A stretch of DNA of 64,000 bases from Actinotalea caeni (GTDB taxonomy: Bacteria > Actinomycetota > Actinomycetes > Actinomycetales > Beutenbergiaceae): positions 186,001-250,000 of the forward strand of contig NZ_WNXX01000003.1 in assembly GCF_009733795.1 (NCBI RefSeq). Direction: 5' to 3'. Positions 38,472 to 47,442 of this stretch are shown piece after piece. Under the pieces are notes generated by a model. That model was not told the DNA's origin, did no database searches, and saw nothing but the letters and a program-made list of their open reading frames with translations. Within the stretch, counting starts at the first letter, position 1, and every line of letters starts with the position of its first letter. The position numbers and the translations under genes were made by a program.

Positions 38472-40685
38472 GTGACGGAGACGCCCAGCTCTGACCCTGC
38501 CCGCGCCGCCGCCCCCGTCCCGGTGCCGGCGGCGCTGCTCACCTCGGTGGCGCAGGGTCTGCACTTCGCGCCTCACGAGGTGCTCGGGCCGCACCTGCAC
38601 GACGGCGTCGTGACCGTGCGCGTGGTGCGGCACGGCGCCGACGCGGTCACCGTGCTCACGCCCGAGGGCGAGCACCCCGCGCAGCACGAGCAGGACGGCG
38701 TCTGGGCCGCGGCCTTCCCGGCCGCGGAGGTGCCCGAGTACCGGCTGCGGGTCGCCTACGGCGACCGGGTCGACGAGGTCGACGACGGCTACCGGTACCT
38801 GCCGACGCTGGGCGACGTCGACCTCCACCTCGTCCGCGAGGGGCGGCACGAGCGGCTGTGGGGCGCGCTCGGCGCGCACGTGCGCCGCTACCCGACCGGG
38901 TTCGGGGAGGTCGTCGGCACCTCCTTCGCGGTCTGGGCCCCGAACGCCCGGGCGGTCCGTGTCATCGGCGACTTCAACGGCTGGGACGGGCGCGCGACGT
39001 CGATGCGCTCGCTCGGCGACAGCGGCGTCTGGGAGCTGTTCGTGCCGCACGTCGGCAAGGGCACCCGGTACAAGTTCGAGATCATCACGCCCGACGGCAC
39101 CGCGCTGGCGAAGGCCGACCCGCTCGCGCGCGCGGCCGAGGTGCCGCCCGCGACGGCCTCGGTCGTGACGGAGTCGGAGTACTCCTGGTCCGACGACGAG
39201 TGGATGCAGCAGCGGGCGCAGCGCGACCCGCACACCGGCCCGATGAGCATCTACGAGGTGCACCTCGGCTCCTGGCGGCAGGGTCTCGGCTACCGCGAGC
39301 TGGCCGACCAGCTCACGGAGTACGTCACCTGGATGGGGTTCACCCACGTCGAGCTGATGCCGGTCTCCGAGCACCCGTTCGGCGGCTCTTGGGGCTACCA
39401 GGTCAGCTCCTACTACGCGCCGACGTCGCGGTTCGGCGACCCGGACGACTTCCGGTACCTCGTCGACCGGCTGCACGGTGCCGGCATCGGCGTCATCCTC
39501 GACTGGGTGCCGGCGCACTTCCCGAAGGACGACTGGGCGCTCGCCCGGTTCGACGGCACACCCCTGTACGAGGACCCCGACCCGCTGCGCGGCGAGCAGC
39601 TGGACTGGGGCACCTACGTCTTCAACTTCGGCCGCAACGAGGTGCGCAACTTCCTCGTCGCGAACGCCGTGTACTGGCTGACGGAGTTCCACGTCGACGG
39701 CCTGCGGGTGGACGCCGTCGCCTCGATGCTCTACCTCGACTACTCGCGCCAGCCCGGCCAGTGGCGGCCGAACGTGCGCGGCGGCCGCGAGAACCTCGAG
39801 GCGATCCAGTTCCTGCAGGAGGCGAACGCGACCGCCTACCGCAGCGCGCCCGGCATCGTCATGATCGCCGAGGAGTCGACGGCGTGGCCGGGCGTCACGG
39901 CGCCGACCGACGCGGGCGGCCTCGGGTTCGGCCTGAAGTGGAACATGGGCTGGATGAACGACACCCTTCGCTACCTCGCGGAGGAGCCGATCAACCGGCG
40001 CTACCACCACGGCGAGCTGACGTTCTCGCTCGTGTACGCGTTCTCGGAGCAGTACGTGCTGCCGCTGTCGCACGACGAGGTGGTGCACGGCAAGGGGTCG
40101 CTGCTGCGGAAGATGCCCGGCGACCGCTGGCAGCAGCTGGCGGGGCTGCGCGCGCTCTTCGCCTACATGTGGACCCACCCGGGCAAGAACCTGATCTTCA
40201 TGGGCGACGAGTTCGGCCAGGAGACCGAGTGGGCGGAGTCGCGCTCGCTGGAGTGGGAGCAGGGCGACAGCCCGGAGCACGCCGGGGTCCGCCGACTGGT
40301 GCGCGACCTCAACCGCTTCTACGTCGAGCACCCCGCGCTGTGGGCCGACGACTTCAGCCACGCGGGCTTCCAGTGGCTCGAGGCCGGCGACGGCGACCAC
40401 AACACGATCTCCTACCTGCGCCTGGGCGGCGGCGAGACCGTGGCGGTCGTCGTCAACTTCGCGGGCGTGCCGCACGAGGACTACCGGGTGGCGCTGCCGC
40501 ACGGCGGCGACTGGCTGGAGGCCCTCAACACCGATGCGGCCGACTACGGCGGCTCCGGCGTCGGCAACCTCGGCCGGGTGCGCGCCGAGCCGGTGCCGTG
40601 GGCGGGTCGCAGCCACTCCGCGGTGCTGCGGGTGCCGCCGCTCGGCGCGGTGCTGCTCGTGCCCGCGGACGACGCCGAGGCCTGA
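38472..40685 (+). CDS. glgB: 1,4-alpha-glucan branching enzyme
   Basis: GlgB introduces alpha-1,6 branches. The 737-residue GH13_9 protein has an N1 module, a CBM48 ([20 protein letters not shown]) and the catalytic barrel. The barrel shows GHFPKD-like [19 protein letters not shown], nucleophile Asp414 ([17 protein letters not shown]), Glu467 ([12 protein letters not shown]) and [10 protein letters not shown]; a C-terminal beta domain follows. The positions are within 3 of M. tuberculosis GlgB (411 and 464). The GTG start has a strong ribosome binding site. Confidence 0.96.
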   Translation: MTETPSSDPARAAAPVPVPAALLTSVAQGLHFAPHEVLGPHLHDGVVTVRVVRHGADAVTVLTPEGEHPAQHEQDGVWAAAFPAAEVPEYRLRVAYGDRVDEVDDGYRYLPTLGDVDLHLVREGRHERLWGALGAHVRRYPTGFGEVVGTSFAVWAPNARAVRVIGDFNGWDGRATSMRSLGDSGVWELFVPHVGKGTRYKFEIITPDGTALAKADPLARAAEVPPATASVVTESEYSWSDDEWMQQRAQRDPHTGPMSIYEVHLGSWRQGLGYRELADQLTEYVTWMGFTHVELMPVSEHPFGGSWGYQVSSYYAPTSRFGDPDDFRYLVDRLHGAGIGVILDWVPAHFPKDDWALARFDGTPLYEDPDPLRGEQLDWGTYVFNFGRNEVRNFLVANAVYWLTEFHVDGLRVDAVASMLYLDYSRQPGQWRPNVRGGRENLEAIQFLQEANATAYRSAPGIVMIAEESTAWPGVTAPTDAGGLGFGLKWNMGWMNDTLRYLAEEPINRRYHHGELTFSLVYAFSEQYVLPLSHDEVVHGKGSLLRKMPGDRWQQLAGLRALFAYMWTHPGKNLIFMGDEFGQETEWAESRSLEWEQGDSPEHAGVRRLVRDLNRFYVEHPALWADDFSHAGFQWLEAGDGDHNTISYLRLGGGETVAVVVNFAGVPHEDYRVALPHGGDWLEALNTDAADYGGSGVGNLGRVRAEPVPWAGRSHSAVLRVPPLGAVLLVPADDAEA

Positions 40686-40721
40686 GCGGACCTGCCCGGC
40701 GGGCGCGGCTGCCGAGCCGGG

Positions 40722-41651
40722 TCAGTACAGCGCGATCGCCAGGTCGCGCCGCGCCTTGAGCACCGCCGGGTCGTCGGGCTCGGCCAGCAGGAACAGCTCG
40801 ACGAGACGCGCCCGCACGGTCTCACGGTCGTCGCCCGTCGTCGCGCGGACGGCGGCCAGCAGCCGGGCGTAGGCGGCGGCCGGCTGCCCGGCGCTCACCT
40901 CGACGTCGGCGGCCCGCAGCTGGGTCTCGACGTCGCCCGGGGCGGCGTCGCGCGCGGCCGCCAGCGCGGCGGCCGGGTCGATGCCCTCCAGGCGGCGGAG
41001 CAGCTCGACCTGCGCGAGCATCGCCTTCGCCTCGGGGTCGCCGGGGTTCTGGCGGATCGCGACGTCGAGCGCCGCGGCGGCGTCGTCGAGCGAGCCGTTC
41101 TCCAGCGCGTCGTAGGCGGGGCGCAGGTGCTCCGGGATCGGCGGCTCCTGCGGCTCCTCGGCCTCGGCGGCGTCGGGCTCGCCGGCGCTGACCGTGCCGG
41201 TCACGCCGTTCTCGGCGGCGACCCGCAGCACCTGGTCGATGACGGCCTGCACCTGCTCGGCCGGGTACGAGCCCTGGAACAGCGGGATCGGCTGGCCCTT
41301 GACGAGCGCGAACACCGTCGGCAGCGCCTGCGCCCCGACCGCCTGGGCGATCTGGGGGTTGGTGTCGGCGTCCACACGGGCGAGCTGGAACCGGCCGCCG
41401 TAGGCGGTGGCGACCTGCCGCAGCGTCTGCGACAGCTCGGTGCTCGCGGCCGAGCGGGCCGAGTACAGGTCGACGACGACCGGGACGGTCATCGAGGTCG
41501 TGACCGCGTCCTGGAAGGTCTGCGCGGTCACCTCGACGACGAGACCGCCGCTGCCGGCGCCCTCGCTCGCGCCCGCGGGAGGCTGCGGCTGGGAGAGCGC
41601 CGAGAGGTCGACGGCGCCTCGGAGGTTGATACCGGTGGGTGGCTGAGTCAT
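40722..41651 (-). CDS. thioredoxin-fold/TPR protein (CnoX/YbbN-like) without CxxC
   Basis: The 309-residue protein has a thioredoxin domain (about 38-145, VPVVVDLYSARSAASTELSQTL and the cis-proline loop ALPTVFALVKGQPI). A helical TPR-like tail follows (about 170-309, PGDPEAKAMLAQVELLRRLEG). The CxxC position reads SARS (64-67), so no dithiol chemistry is possible; there is no cysteine in the domain. YbbN/CnoX family members act as chaperedoxins or holdases, so a redox-independent chaperone role is plausible. TAACCT lies 9 nt before the ATG, inside the end of the upstream gene. Confidence 0.85.
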   Translation of the reverse strand: MTQPPTGINLRGAVDLSALSQPQPPAGASEGAGSGGLVVEVTAQTFQDAVTTSMTVPVVVDLYSARSAASTELSQTLRQVATAYGGRFQLARVDADTNPQIAQAVGAQALPTVFALVKGQPIPLFQGSYPAEQVQAVIDQVLRVAAENGVTGTVSAGEPDAAEAEEPQEPPIPEHLRPAYDALENGSLDDAAAALDVAIRQNPGDPEAKAMLAQVELLRRLEGIDPAAALAAARDAAPGDVETQLRAADVEVSAGQPAAAYARLLAAVRATTGDDRETVRARLVELFLLAEPDDPAVLKARRDLAIALY

Positions 41652-41660
41652 CGCAACCCG

Positions 41661-41666
41661 AGGTTA
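41661..41666 (-). promoter_or_regulatory. -10 element of the thioredoxin-like gene
   Basis: TAACCT on the minus strand includes the TAA stop of the upstream lipoprotein gene and lies 9 nt before the ATG. Confidence 0.35.
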
Positions 41667-42695
41667 CTCGGTGTCGACGCTCTCGAGCACACGCTCGGCG
41701 CCGAGGACCTGGATCGTGGTGTCGTCGGCGTCGGCCGGCGGCACGTAGAACGCCACGGTCACGTAGTACCTCGCGGTCAGCGAGGTCTCGACGTCGATGC
41801 TCTCGCTGCCCGCGAACGCGGCGATCTGACCGGCGACCGTCAGCTCGGAGTCGTCGATGGTGCGCTCGTAGACGTGGTCGGCGCGGAGCGCGCCGATGAC
41901 GACCGCTCCGCCGTCGGCGGTCTGCATGCCGACCGGCTCGAACTGGCGGATCGAGTACTCCTCGGTGTACTCGCCGGCGTCCTCGACCGACTCGGCGATC
42001 GCCTCCCGGTCCTCGACGACGAGGGAGCGGAACCGGTCCTCGGCGAAGGTGTCGGCGAACTCGCTGTCGGCGTCGTTCTCGAGCAGGTCCGCGTAGGCGT
42101 CCAGGGTGTCGGCGGGCGACAGCACCAGCCCCTCGGCGTCCGGCGGGACGTCGGGGCTGCCCTCGACGGGCGCCGCCATGGGCGGCGTCGTCGTCTCGGG
42201 CAGCAGCCGCACCCACGCGTACAGGTGGTAGTCGCCGCGCGGGTCGTCCTGCTCCATGCCGAGCAGCAGCGGGGTGTTCATGCCCTCGGCGATCGTCGTG
42301 ATGACGAGCACGCGCTTGGGCCACTCGTCCTCGTTGCTGATCGCGACGACCTGCGGCTCGGTCGTCAGCACCTGCGGCTCGACGGCCTCGTCGGTGTCGG
42401 CGGTCCTGGCCGCGAGGCGGTACTCGGCGCGCCGGCTGTGCATCGCGGGTCCCTGGACCCGGGTGCCGAAGTCGGTGACGTCACCGGTCTCGTCGCCGGC
42501 CGCGAGAGCGTCGGAGACGGCGGCGAGCACGCGCTCGAGGCGGGGCTCGTCGAGCGCGGGCTGGGGGCCGTCGGGCGGCGGGTCGGCCTCGACGGTCGGC
42601 AACGGGACGGCGCAGCCGGCGACCAGCAGGGCGGCGGCGGCCAGCACGGCGCCGAGGCGGGCGACGCGGGCGCGCAGAGGCTGTCCGGTGCTCAT
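41664..42695 (-). CDS. lipoprotein, conserved in actinobacteria, unknown function
   Basis: The 343-residue protein has a type II signal peptide (RVARLGAVLAAAALLVAGC, lipobox LVAGC with Cys28). A mature domain of about 300 residues follows, with acidic helices and strands, including KRVLVITTIAEGMNTPLLLG and YYVTVAFYVPPADADD. It should be anchored to the outer face of the membrane. Its ATG overlaps the stop of the upstream membrane-protein gene by 4 bp. No enzymatic motif seen. Confidence 0.8.
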   Translation of the reverse strand: MSTGQPLRARVARLGAVLAAAALLVAGCAVPLPTVEADPPPDGPQPALDEPRLERVLAAVSDALAAGDETGDVTDFGTRVQGPAMHSRRAEYRLAARTADTDEAVEPQVLTTEPQVVAISNEDEWPKRVLVITTIAEGMNTPLLLGMEQDDPRGDYHLYAWVRLLPETTTPPMAAPVEGSPDVPPDAEGLVLSPADTLDAYADLLENDADSEFADTFAEDRFRSLVVEDREAIAESVEDAGEYTEEYSIRQFEPVGMQTADGGAVVIGALRADHVYERTIDDSELTVAGQIAAFAGSESIDVETSLTARYYVTVAFYVPPADADDTTIQVLGAERVLESVDTE

Positions 42696-44191
42696 CGCTC
42701 CTCCTCCCGCTCGTGGTCGGTGCCGCCGAAGCCCCAGGTCTCGCGCCACGAGGCGCCGGAGGTCTGCGGGTTCGGCTCGTCGTCGGGGCGCACGACCGGG
42801 ATCTGCTCGGTGTCGCCCGAGCCGGTCGCCGGTCCGGGCGACGCCTGCTCGGGCACGCTGCCGCCGGCGTCGGGCTGGTCGCTGCCGGACGGCTCGGCCT
42901 GCTCGGTCTCCGCGGGCGCGGCGGCGTCGTCGCGACGGCGTCGCCACCAGCGGTCCCGCCCCTGCGGCCGGTCGGCACCCGCGCGGGTGCGGCGTGGGGC
43001 GTCGTCGCCCTCGTCGGGTCCGGCGGCGTCGGCCGGGGCGGGCGCGGCGGCGGGCGTCGGCTCCTCGTCGCCGAGCTCCAGGTCTGCGGGCGTGGTGCGC
43101 TCGCCCTCGTGCATGAGCGGGCTGGCGGCGCCGCTGCGGACCCAGGCGGCGAGCTCGTCGCCGCCGGCCTCGGCGGGCGTGCTCGCGGTCGGCGGGGTCT
43201 CGGGTGCGGCCGTGCCGTCGTCGGACGCCTCGACCGTGCTCGGGCTCTCCGCGCCGACCGCCGTCATCTCGTCGGTCGTGGTCGCCGGGCCGCCGCTGCG
43301 GCCCTTGCGGCCACGGCGTGCGGCCTCGGCGGCGAGCCGGATCTCGCGCCGCGTGAGCGGCCGGTCGCCCTCGACCGTCGTGGTGACGACGGGCTCCGGG
43401 GCGGTCCGTGCCGCGGCGCGCCGCGCACGGCGGCGCTCGAGGTCGGCGAGCAGCTGCACGACGAGCAGCGCCAGCCCGAGCAGCGTGACGGCGCTGCCGA
43501 GGATGATGCCGGGCTGCACGAAGGGCGTCTCGACCTCGCGGTCCCAGGTCAGCTCGACCTGCGGCGCGGGCTGGGTGCCGTCGGTCGCCACCAGCATCAC
43601 CCAGCGGCCCGGCACGGAGGTCCAGGTGTAGGTGGCCTCGCCGGTCCCGGTGACCTCCTCGACCCACAGGTCGGAGCCCGCCGGGTCCGGCAGCGGCTCG
43701 GCCTCGGCGTCGTCGCCGGGTGCCTCGGTCTCGGCGTCGTCGCTCGGGGTCTCGGTCTCCTCGGCGTCGTCGCTGGGGCTCTCGCTCGCCGCGCCGCCGT
43801 CGGTGGTCTCGGTCGCGTCGGTGGGGTCGTCGGTGGGATCGCCCGGTGCCGCGCCCTCGGTCGCCTCGGTGTGCGCGAGGGTCTCCCAGTCGGCGAGGCC
43901 GGTGATCTCCCAGTGCGGGGCGTCCGCGACCCAGGCGCGCACGTCGGACTCCCGGCCCATCGCGATGACGACGGGCGAGGACGGGTCGGCGGCGACGACC
44001 CGCACGTCGACGGTGTCGTCGACGGCGTCGAGCACGCCCGGCGCGGTGATGACGACCGGGACGTCGGGGGCAGCGGCGAGCGCCAGCGTCACCCGGTCGT
44101 CGGGGCGCCAGATGGTGCCGGAGGCGATCGCCGCCCCGATCGTGCCCAGCCCGAGCACGACGAGGACGATCGCGAAGATCCGTCTCGCCAC
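42692..44191 (-). CDS. two-helix membrane protein with acidic low-complexity regions
   Basis: The GTG at 44191 gives 499 residues: helix 1 (about 4-26, IFAIVLVVLGLGTIGAAIAS), an extracellular domain (27-255) and helix 2 (about 262-285). The extracellular domain contains an Asp/Glu/Ser/Thr tandem-repeat stretch (TPSDDAETEAPGDDAEAE). A long cytoplasmic Ala/Pro/Glu-rich tail (about 286-499) contains an Arg cluster (RWWRRRRDD). It is first of a three-gene operon with the lipoprotein and the thioredoxin-like protein, which suggests an envelope role. No known family assigned. Confidence 0.72.
   Translation of the reverse strand: MARRIFAIVLVVLGLGTIGAAIASGTIWRPDDRVTLALAAAPDVPVVITAPGVLDAVDDTVDVRVVAADPSSPVVIAMGRESDVRAWVADAPHWEITGLADWETLAHTEATEGAAPGDPTDDPTDATETTDGGAASESPSDDAEETETPSDDAETEAPGDDAEAEPLPDPAGSDLWVEEVTGTGEATYTWTSVPGRWVMLVATDGTQPAPQVELTWDREVETPFVQPGIILGSAVTLLGLALLVVQLLADLERRRARRAAARTAPEPVVTTTVEGDRPLTRREIRLAAEAARRGRKGRSGGPATTTDEMTAVGAESPSTVEASDDGTAAPETPPTASTPAEAGGDELAAWVRSGAASPLMHEGERTTPADLELGDEEPTPAAAPAPADAAGPDEGDDAPRRTRAGADRPQGRDRWWRRRRDDAAAPAETEQAEPSGSDQPDAGGSVPEQASPGPATGSGDTEQIPVVRPDDEPNPQTSGASWRETWGFGGTDHEREEER
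43705..43791 (-). repeat. in-frame 27-30 bp repeat coding an acidic linker
   Basis: Three imperfect units each starting cggcgtcgtcgc (43705, 43732, 43762 on the plus strand) encode the ETxSDDAE-type repeats of the membrane protein. Confidence 0.7.
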
Positions 44192-44367
44192 GAGCCTGAT
44201 TCGTCCTTGTCTTCCTGGTGCCAGAGCCGCACCGACCGCGGACCAGGGTACGTGACCGTTCTGTGATCTTCGGCCCGAGCGAACCCCCTCGGGGCACTCG
44301 CACCTGTGACCCCGGCTACTCTGAGGTCGCTCTGGCATCGATCCGACGAGAGGCACAGGGGCACGAC

Positions 44368-45768
44368 GTGGCTGATGAGAGCTCACCCTTCCCGGTGGTG
44401 ATGCGTGGGTACGACCGTGCCCAGGTGGACCAGCGGCTGCACGAGCTGCAGCGGCGTCAGGAGGCTCTCGAGACGGAGCTGGCAGCCGCTCGGGCCGAGT
44501 CCGAGCGGGTCTCCGCGGACCTCGCGGAGGCGCAGGAGCGGCTGCGCGAGATCGACTCCCCCAGCTACTCCGGGCTCGGTGTGCGCGTCGAGCAGCTGCT
44601 GCGCTCGGCCGAGGAGCAGTCGGCCGACGTCGTCGCCCAGGCCAACGCGCAGGCCGGCGCAATCATGGGGTCGGCGCGCGAGGACGCCGCCGCCCTCACC
44701 GAGTCCGCCGAGCGCGACGCCGGCGAGATCCTGCGCCGCGCCCGCGCCCAGGCCGACGACGTCGCCGCCGCCGCCAAGCGCGACGCCGACGGCGTGCTCG
44801 CCGACGCCCGCCGCCGCGCCGAGGAGCTCGTCGGCTCCGCCGAGCGCGAGGCCGCCCGCATCCACAGCGCCGAGTCCGCGACCCGCGCCGAGCGCCTCGC
44901 CGAGCTCGAGCGGCTGCTGGGCGGGCTGCGCGCCTCGACCGAGCGCGAGATCACCGCGCACCGCGTCGAGGCCGAGCGCGAGACCCGCACCCTTCTCGCC
45001 GACGCCAAGGCGGAGGCCGAGCGCATCGTCGAGGACGCCCGTGCGAGCGCGACCGAGCTCGTGCGCAACGCGACGGTGGAGTCCGACGAGATCCGCGCGG
45101 CCGCGACCCGGCTGCGCGAGGACACCGAGCTCGAGCTGGCCCGGCTGCGCGAGGAGGCCGAGCGCGAGGCCGCCGAGCGGCACGCGCTCGCCAAGGCGGA
45201 GGTCGAGTCCGTGCTCGCCAGCACCACCGAGCACGCGCAGGAGGCCGAGAGCCGGCTCGCGAGCGCCCTCGGGGCGGCCGAGAAGGTCCGGCAGGACGCC
45301 GAGCGGGAGGCCGACGGGCTGCTGGAGGAGGCGCGGGCCAAGGCGGCCGCGCTCGTCGACGAGGCCCGGGCCCGCGCCGAGCGCGAGCGTGCCGAGCACG
45401 CGGCGCGCGCCGAGGAGGAGCGCGCGACCGCGCAGCGCCAGCTCGACGACCTCAACCGGCAGCGCGAGGAGATCTCCGCCTACCTCGACGAGCTGCGCTC
45501 GATGCTCGGCTCGGTCACGCGCGACGTGAGCGCGATGTTCGCGGGCGGCTCCGTCCCGGTGCCCCGGGCCGACGCCGCCGAGGGCGGACGCGAGCCCTCC
45601 TCGGCAGCCCCGGCCGCCGAGGACGGCGTCGCCGAGAGCACGACGTCGGACGACCGCGCCGTCGGGACCGACGACGCGCAGGACACGGCGGGGCTCGAGG
45701 CCGCGGAGCCGGCCGAGGACGACCGCCCCGGCGAGGCCGCCGCGCTGCAGGCGCGGCCCACGGAGTGA
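44368..45768 (+). CDS. DivIVA-like coiled-coil protein
   Basis: The GTG at 44368 gives 466 residues. The first 25 (VADESSPFPVVMRGYDRAQV) contain a DivIVA N-terminal signature, in which FxxxxRGYDxxxVD binds negatively curved membrane. About 370 residues of Ala/Glu/Arg coiled coil follow, with heptad and 11-residue periodicities, and then an acidic unstructured tail (about 400-466). This layout matches Scy/FilP/Wag31-related cytoskeletal proteins (often labelled cellulose-binding protein) that organise polar growth or division. CAGGGG serves as ribosome binding site. Confidence 0.82.
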   Translation: MADESSPFPVVMRGYDRAQVDQRLHELQRRQEALETELAAARAESERVSADLAEAQERLREIDSPSYSGLGVRVEQLLRSAEEQSADVVAQANAQAGAIMGSAREDAAALTESAERDAGEILRRARAQADDVAAAAKRDADGVLADARRRAEELVGSAEREAARIHSAESATRAERLAELERLLGGLRASTEREITAHRVEAERETRTLLADAKAEAERIVEDARASATELVRNATVESDEIRAAATRLREDTELELARLREEAEREAAERHALAKAEVESVLASTTEHAQEAESRLASALGAAEKVRQDAEREADGLLEEARAKAAALVDEARARAERERAEHAARAEEERATAQRQLDDLNRQREEISAYLDELRSMLGSVTRDVSAMFAGGSVPVPRADAAEGGREPSSAAPAAEDGVAESTTSDDRAVGTDDAQDTAGLEAAEPAEDDRPGEAAALQARPTE

Positions 45769-45769
45769 C

Positions 45770-45791
45770 CCGCCGGTGAACGGGCCGGCGG
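45770..45791 (+). terminator. hairpin between the DivIVA-like gene and the next gene
   Basis: CCGCCGG-(8 nt)-CCGGCGG is a perfect 7-bp stem 2 nt after the stop. It may attenuate read-through, since the next GTG is only 11 nt away. Confidence 0.4.
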
Positions 45792-45801
45792 TGCACGTCC
45801 G

Positions 45802-46221
45802 GTGACGGAGCCGACCGACGACTGGGTGGCGCGCCGCACCGAGGCTGCACGCGAGCAGGAGCGACGGCTGCGCGAGCGCCAGGAGGTGGAGCACCGCAAG
45901 GCGCGCGCGATCCTCGCCGAGTTCACCAAGGTCGCGCGCGAGCGGCTGCCCGCTGAGCGGCTCGTCGTGCAGGGCTACGGCGGCCGCGGCCGCGCGACCA
46001 GCGATGTCGAGGGCTGGTACCTGCGCCTCGACAAGACCGTCGGGCTGGGCACCGACGGGGAGTTCTACGTGCTCACCGCTCCCCTCGGCCTGCTGGACCG
46101 TGTGCGCGGCGTCACGCTGCGCCCCACCCCTCCCCCGCTCGTCATCGGCGCGGGCGGCAAGGACGGCGACTCGATCGAGCTCGTCGCGGCGCTCGACAGG
46201 CTGCTGCCGGGCTGGCGCTGA
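45802..46221 (+). CDS. conserved hypothetical protein, 139 residues
   Basis: The soluble protein has a charged helical N-terminus (WVARRTEAAREQERRLRERQEVEHRKARAIL in outline; residues 8-38) followed by a compact alpha/beta part (GYGGRGRATSDVEGWYLRLD, FYVLTAPLGLLDRVRGV). It has a GTG start, 33 nt after the DivIVA-like gene and same strand, so the two are probably co-transcribed; a link to cell-shape control is an inference from position only. No family recognised. Confidence 0.7.
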   Translation: MTEPTDDWVARRTEAAREQERRLRERQEVEHRKARAILAEFTKVARERLPAERLVVQGYGGRGRATSDVEGWYLRLDKTVGLGTDGEFYVLTAPLGLLDRVRGVTLRPTPPPLVIGAGGKDGDSIELVAALDRLLPGWR

Positions 46222-46265
46222 GTCCGGCACGACCCGTGCACGAGGTCCGCGGCTGCGTCGCTGCA

Positions 46266-46271
46266 TAGGGT
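46266..46271 (+). promoter_or_regulatory. -10 element of the Ser/Thr kinase gene
   Basis: TAGGGT lies 6 nt before the GTG at 46278, indicating a leaderless start. Confidence 0.45.
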
Positions 46272-46277
46272 TGGGCC

Positions 46278-47435
46278 GTGGGTGAGACCTTGGCCGGGCG
46301 GTACGAGCTCGTCGACCCGCTGGGCGAGGGCGGCGCCGGTGTCGTCTGGCGCGCCTGGGACCACCGCACCCGCCGCTACGTCGCCGCCAAGGTGATGCGG
46401 CAGTCCGACGCGGGGTCGCTGCTCCGGTTCGTCCGCGAGCAGGCCGTCCGGATCGAGCACCCGCACGTGCTGACGCCGCTCGGCTGGGCGGGCGAGGACG
46501 ACCGCGTGCTGCTGACGATGCCGATCGTGAGCGGCGGCTCGGCGGCGACGCTGGTGGGCGACCACGGCGCGCTGCCGCCGGTCTGGGTCGCGACCCTCCT
46601 CGACCAGCTGCTCGCGGCGCTCGAGGTCATCCACGCCGCCGGGCTCGTGCACCGCGACGTCAAGCCCGCCAACCTCCTCCTCGATGCGACCGGTGGCGGG
46701 CTGCCGCGCGTGCGCCTCGCCGACTTCGGCGTCGCCGCCGCGGTCGACCAGCCGCGGCTGACCCACGTGACGCACGCCGTCGGCACGCTCGGCTACGCCG
46801 CGCCGGAGGCGCTGACGGCCGGTTGGGACCCCGACCCTCGGGCCGACCTCTACGGCGCCGGGCTGACCGCCGTCGAGCTGCTGACGGCGCGGCGACCGTC
46901 CGACGCGACCGATGTCGCCGCCGAGCTCGTCCGCGCCGAGGTGCCCGTCGACCTGGCGCGGCTGCTGCTCGACCTCACCGCGGCGGACCCGAAGGACCGG
47001 CCCGACTCGGCCGCGGCCGCGCGCGCCGCGCTCGCGAGCACCGGTCTGGTGGCGCGTGCCGACGACGACCTCGGCGCGCACGGCGTCGAGGTCTTCGACC
47101 AGCTGCCGCCGCTGCCGCGGGGCTGGGGCTCCGGAGGGCCCGAGCCCGCGGGACCGCACCGCACCGCGCCCGACGCGACGGGCCAGGTGCCGGACGCGCC
47201 CGCCGCGGGCTCGCCCGAGGCGGACCCCGGCACGGACGCCACCCGGACCGAGATCGGGCCTGCGACGCGCGAGGAGCCGCGTTCGACCCGGGGCGCCGGC
47301 GGGGCGCCGGCCGCCGTGGACCCGCCTGCCGCACCGCCCCGACGACCGGCGCGCCCGATGCCGCGGCTCGGCCTCGCGCTCGTGACGCTCGGCACGCTCA
47401 TGGTCGTCGTGGCGGCGGTGCTGCTGACCCGCTGA
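46278..47435 (+). CDS. Ser/Thr protein kinase (PknB-like), membrane-anchored
   Basis: The 385-residue Hanks-type kinase has the glycine loop LGEGGAGVVWRA (15-26), ATP-binding Lys38 (AAKVM), HRDVKPANLL with catalytic Asp127, DFG at 149-151 and the APE motif (GYAAPEAL). A Pro/Ala-rich juxtamembrane stretch (about 265-360) follows the kinase domain. One C-terminal transmembrane helix (about 363-384) ends right at the membrane, so there is no extracellular sensor domain. The glycine-rich loop reads GEGGAG instead of GxGxxG with an aromatic. Substrates unknown. Confidence 0.92.
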   Translation: MGETLAGRYELVDPLGEGGAGVVWRAWDHRTRRYVAAKVMRQSDAGSLLRFVREQAVRIEHPHVLTPLGWAGEDDRVLLTMPIVSGGSAATLVGDHGALPPVWVATLLDQLLAALEVIHAAGLVHRDVKPANLLLDATGGGLPRVRLADFGVAAAVDQPRLTHVTHAVGTLGYAAPEALTAGWDPDPRADLYGAGLTAVELLTARRPSDATDVAAELVRAEVPVDLARLLLDLTAADPKDRPDSAAAARAALASTGLVARADDDLGAHGVEVFDQLPPLPRGWGSGGPEPAGPHRTAPDATGQVPDAPAAGSPEADPGTDATRTEIGPATREEPRSTRGAGGAPAAVDPPAAPPRRPARPMPRLGLALVTLGTLMVVVAAVLLTR

Positions 47436-47442
47436 GGCTCAG
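47432..47442. terminator. palindrome containing both stop codons (kinase / VWA gene)
   Basis: CTGAG-g-CTCAG contains the TGA of the kinase gene and the TGA of the convergent VWA gene. The 1-nt loop is too tight for a full RNA hairpin, so any function may be at DNA level or chance. Confidence 0.25.
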
